From the NCBI RefSeq assembly GCF_018861125.1, contig NZ_JAHKQN010000013.1, forward strand, positions 305,423-369,422: DNA of 64,000 nucleotides, in the 5' to 3' direction. The position numbers and the translations under genes are program-made. The number at the start of each line of letters is the position of its first letter. Within the stretch, counting starts at the first letter, position 1. The notes beneath the pieces are model-generated. The model saw nothing but the letters and a program-made list of their open reading frames with translations. It did no database searches and had not been told where the DNA came from. This DNA is from Cellulophaga baltica (lineage in GTDB: Bacteria; Bacteroidota; Bacteroidia; Flavobacteriales; Flavobacteriaceae). Positions 60,914-64,000 of this stretch are shown in pieces.

Positions 60914-63172
60914 TTAGTCATATTGACTCTCATGAGTTAATTCTATAGTCACCTCAACACTACCAGTACTATCAAAATCACTATCAGAAAATAAGTAAAT
61001 AGACCGATTACTTGTACTTGATGTCACCTCATTAATTAATGCAGATATAGTACCTGTAGATTTAGACAGCGTACTCATTAAATTACTTTTTTCGGTAGCG
61101 CTTGTTCCTATACTAATTTCAACACCAGAAGCTAAACTTTCAACAGTGTTTGCTGAAATAGATTGCAACATATAACCATAAGGAATATTAATTTCTAATT
61201 CTTCACTTGTACCACTACCTAAATCGACAGTCTCAGTACGAGTCCATGTATCAACAAGTGTATTATTGGTTTGTTCACTCACCATATTATTACTAATATC
61301 TGTAATTTTCGCATAATTAGTATTGGTGTTTGAGGCATTCGCAAAAATCATTCTACATTTGTTTTCATAACAATTTTCATCTAAACTTCTCCACCCATTT
61401 ACAGTTACATCATAGTAATTATTAGCACCACTTTCTAAAGTTTCTTCATTATGATAAATAACACCTCTATAAGCATCTGTACTCGTATGATTTTCAATAG
61501 ATATACTAGAGTTTATAATAGTATTGTTTGAACCTGAAATACCAAAAAAGCCATAACTTTCTGTATTTAATTCATTTACATAAATTTGTATATTATCCAA
61601 AGTAACATAGTCACCCTCAGCAAAACCCATTGGATAAATTTCAGCTAAGTCCGACATATCTTTAATGGTCACATTTTCGATTGTAGAATTAGTCAAAGGC
61701 CCTACAAAACGCATTGAATAAAATTTTAAACTAGAATCAAAAATATCAGAGGTATATTCCGAATACATATCGCTAAAGTCTCCATTTATAATATTACCAA
61801 AATCGCCCAATCCATCTCTACGATAAGAAGTATAATTGGCTACAACAACATTTTGCACATTACCAACTAGTTTTAACGAATTACAATATCCACTTGAACC
61901 CCTAGTTTCTGTTGAACCAACATAATCACCATAATCCATAACATTTGTTATCTGAACATTATTGGTAAAAAGATTATTAATTGAACTATCTTCATTTAAG
62001 TAGATTAAATGTGGTGGTGGCATCCAATGATCTGCTCCTCCAATATAATTTCCTGAAGCACTTTGTACATCTGAATATCTATGTCCATCAAAATTCGTAA
62101 TTAGTAAATCTTCAACAATACCTTGAATACCCATTATAACTCCATCCATACTTATATTGGTTAAACTTACTTGTTTAGAAATTGCTGTCAAGCCTAAATC
62201 ACTTACTACTTCTTGATCGGAACTAAATTGTTCTTTAAATTTTATTGCTTCTTGTATAAAAGTATCTGCAGTTGCACCCTTAGCTTTAAAATCTACATTT
62301 TCAAAAGTTACATTTTCAGCAGCCTCAATTGAAAACAATGCTCTAAATGAAACTGGACCACCATTCCATAAAGGTGTACTACTTGTAAATATTATATTTT
62401 TTTCTTGTTCTAAGTAATATCGTAATTGAGTGATATTATCTTCAATTATTGAAGTATCCCAACCAAAACTAGCGTCATACTGTTGGTCGTACAACATTAC
62501 TAAATTTTTAATTGTAACATTTTCTACTAAAGCAATATAAAAAGCAGGTGAATATAGGCTATTAACAATAATATTTGCATCGTTATCACCCTCAATCCAA
62601 CTATTATCATCTAAAAAAATAGATTTAGCACCTGTTTCTTCAACGTCTAAAAAAATGTCCTTATCTACCATTACCTTTCCGCTAATATTCGTTGCTTGGT
62701 CTAGCGTTTCTACAAAAACATCACGATCATCAGTTACGCCATCCATAACTGCTCCAAACCAATAAGGCATTAAATACTGATCTTCATCATACGAACCAGC
62801 CAAATCAATATCATCAAATACTTGATATTTTGTTTGTGAGATAATTGTAGTATTATCACCTGTTAATTCTCCGTTACTAAAAGAACCTGTGCTAAAATAT
62901 AAAGTTATATCCGCTGGCAATTCAATAGTTTGTTCTTCAAAGTCAAAATCAAACTGAATATCTAAAATCGAGTCTTTATAAGTTTCAGGAATGTTAGTCC
63001 AATCAAAATCTTCAGGAATAACAATAGCATTTTCTAGATCAATAGTAACCTCTTCTTCAATAAGTAAAACAGCTTCAGTAAATAATTCACTTTCATTTTC
63101 ACAAGATGTAGTAGCACTACAGAAAATTAAAGAAACCACTAGAATTAGGGTGGCAGACATAAAAGTTTTCAT
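60914..63172 (-). CDS. Pectate-lyase-fold (right-handed beta-helix) lipoprotein
   Basis: A 752-residue surface or periplasmic protein. The signal peptide is of lipoprotein type, with Cys18 (LIFC) or Cys24 (TTSC) as the modified residue, followed by an acidic region. Residues 139-160 (GAVMDGVTDDRDVFVETL) match the N-terminal motif of the pectate-lyase-3 superfamily. Then come many beta-helix rungs such as ENVTIKNLVML, ENVTFENVDF and NSTIENVTIKDM. I cannot locate a catalytic site, so it could be a polysaccharide lyase, a hydrolase or a binding protein. It converges on the EPS operon, which suggests it acts on that polymer; this is inference. Confidence 0.82.
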   Translation of the reverse strand: MKTFMSATLILVVSLIFCSATTSCENESELFTEAVLLIEEEVTIDLENAIVIPEDFDWTNIPETYKDSILDIQFDFDFEEQTIELPADITLYFSTGSFSNGELTGDNTTIISQTKYQVFDDIDLAGSYDEDQYLMPYWFGAVMDGVTDDRDVFVETLDQATNISGKVMVDKDIFLDVEETGAKSIFLDDNSWIEGDNDANIIVNSLYSPAFYIALVENVTIKNLVMLYDQQYDASFGWDTSIIEDNITQLRYYLEQEKNIIFTSSTPLWNGGPVSFRALFSIEAAENVTFENVDFKAKGATADTFIQEAIKFKEQFSSDQEVVSDLGLTAISKQVSLTNISMDGVIMGIQGIVEDLLITNFDGHRYSDVQSASGNYIGGADHWMPPPHLIYLNEDSSINNLFTNNVQITNVMDYGDYVGSTETRGSSGYCNSLKLVGNVQNVVVANYTSYRRDGLGDFGNIINGDFSDMYSEYTSDIFDSSLKFYSMRFVGPLTNSTIENVTIKDMSDLAEIYPMGFAEGDYVTLDNIQIYVNELNTESYGFFGISGSNNTIINSSISIENHTSTDAYRGVIYHNEETLESGANNYYDVTVNGWRSLDENCYENKCRMIFANASNTNTNYAKITDISNNMVSEQTNNTLVDTWTRTETVDLGSGTSEELEINIPYGYMLQSISANTVESLASGVEISIGTSATEKSNLMSTLSKSTGTISALINEVTSSTSNRSIYLFSDSDFDSTGSVEVTIELTHESQYD

Positions 63173-63448
63173 TTTGTTATTTTTGTAGGTTTTTTCTTAT
63201 AAGAAAATTGGGGTTATTCCTATAAAATCAAATAATTTATCGATATAACGCAAATATATACGATTAAAGTGCTTGATCGATATTTTTTTTAGCACATTTA
63301 ACATTTTCATATAAACTTTAAGTTTTAACTTAGAATTAATTAAAAACATTAAGACGATATTAGCTATATGATATTAAGTATTTGAATATCAATAGTTCAA
63401 AAAAACAATAAATAGCTTTTCACAAACATCTAAAACGTATACATACCA

Positions 63449-63991
63449 ATGAATATTACTTATACTGTCACAAAAACGACGAATGACCTAAATCAAGTTT
63501 TAGCATTACAACAAGCTAATCTATATAAAAATGTTTCTGAGGAAGAAAAAAACGGTGAAGGTTTTGTTACCGTAGAGCATGATTTCAGCACTTTAAAAGC
63601 AATGAATGATGTATGTGCACATACTATAGCAAAATGCGGTGATGAAGTTGCAGGTTACGCTTTAAGTATGCATCCTGATTTTGGAAATACAATTGAAGTA
63701 TTGGAACCTTTGTTTACCTTTCTAAATAAAGACACATATTATAATAACAAAAAATTTATTGTAATGGGTCAGGTATGTGTTTCAAAAAATCACAGAAAAA
63801 AAGGGGTGTTTAGGGGCTTGTATGAGGCAATGAAAAAAAACGTTGGTGCTGAGTTTGATTATATTGTTACAGATATTAACGCTAAAAATAAACGATCATT
63901 ACAAGCACATACCGCTATTGGTTTTACTACTGTTGATACATTTGAACTTGTTGATGGCGAAAAATGGGTTGTGGTATCACTAAAAACATAA
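63449..63991 (+). CDS. GNAT family N-acetyltransferase
   Basis: A 180-residue cytoplasmic acetyltransferase. The acetyl-CoA binding strand and loop are at about 107-125 (VMGQVCVSKNHRKKGVFRGL, with the R-x-x-G-x-x loop as KKGVFRGL), and the C-terminal NAKNKRSLQAHTAIGF is the usual GNAT motif that places the cofactor. The substrate is unknown. It starts after a 276-base gap from the divergent beta-helix gene; the gap is AT-rich and I see no gene or clear promoter consensus in it. The window ends just after the stop codon. Confidence 0.9.
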   Translation: MNITYTVTKTTNDLNQVLALQQANLYKNVSEEEKNGEGFVTVEHDFSTLKAMNDVCAHTIAKCGDEVAGYALSMHPDFGNTIEVLEPLFTFLNKDTYYNNKKFIVMGQVCVSKNHRKKGVFRGLYEAMKKNVGAEFDYIVTDINAKNKRSLQAHTAIGFTTVDTFELVDGEKWVVVSLKT

Positions 63992-64000
63992 AAAGAGCCA

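Noticed and set aside
1..64000. CRISPR arrays, insertion sequences, integrases, tRNA and rRNA genes, toxin-antitoxin or phage-defence systems
   Set aside because: I looked on both strands and saw no repeat-spacer pattern, transposase, integrase, cloverleaf with CCA-type arms, rRNA block or defence-gene motif.

Overview
The window is AT-rich chromosomal DNA from a member of the Bacteroidota, most likely a marine Flavobacteriaceae species. The evidence is the gliding-motility pair gldD/gldE next to ssb and mutY, a TonB-dependent receptor with a carboxypeptidase-regulatory N-terminal domain, an UpxY-type NusG paralogue in front of a polysaccharide locus, and promoters of the Bacteroidota form TTTG-N19-21-TAnnTTTG instead of the E. 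coli form. I found no rRNA, tRNA, CRISPR array, insertion sequence or prophage gene. Most of the window is core genome; the clearest accessory block is the exopolysaccharide (EPS) locus from about 38.0 to 60.9 kb.

Left part (0.1-12.6 kb). A tightly overlapping five-gene minus-strand operon encodes a phosphopantetheinyl transferase, a small thiamine-binding-type protein, a PnuC-type vitamin transporter, a NadR-type kinase and a DUF4301 protein with motifs like those of UDP-sugar pyrophosphorylases. It diverges from ahcY, which has a canonical promoter. An SDR reductase follows, then a minus-strand cassette of a TPR/LuxR-type regulator, a TonB-dependent receptor and a lipoprotein beta-propeller phytase, probably for phytate phosphorus acquisition.

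Middle part (12.7-37.8 kb). This holds ribosomal proteins L21 (with an extra HhH domain) and L27, an M16 peptidase pair (one catalytic, one without the zinc motif), a methionine-rich outer-membrane protein with a Cys-rich small partner (possibly metal related), gldD-gldE-ssb-mutY, and HU with a 29-residue basic peptide gene and RNase G. RecX, a beta-barrel protein, a JmjC/cupin protein and bioB come next. A long minus-strand biotin operon runs bioF, DUF2007 protein, bioD, bioA and a ketoacyl synthase, and then continues into an OB-fold membrane protein and a flotillin. An M61 peptidase and a small unknown gene close the section.

Right part (38.0-64.0 kb). An UpxY-like antiterminator precedes a 379-bp leader with a promoter-like site and an ops-like GC-rich element. 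Then come gmd, fcl, an initiating phosphoglycosyl transferase, a Wzc-type autokinase, Wzx, Wzy, an acyltransferase, five glycosyltransferases, a CapK/PaaK-like adenylating enzyme with a sugar-transfer ATP-grasp protein, a pyruvyl transferase, a WcaF-like acetyltransferase and a membrane-anchored quinoprotein-type dehydrogenase fused to cytochrome c. A perfect 17-bp terminator overlaps the end of that last gene. The gene set suggests a Wzx/Wzy-assembled, fucose-containing, pyruvylated and acetylated EPS similar in gene content to colanic acid, but no Wza exporter is present. A convergent beta-helix lipoprotein (possible lyase or EPS-binding protein) and a GNAT acetyltransferase end the window.
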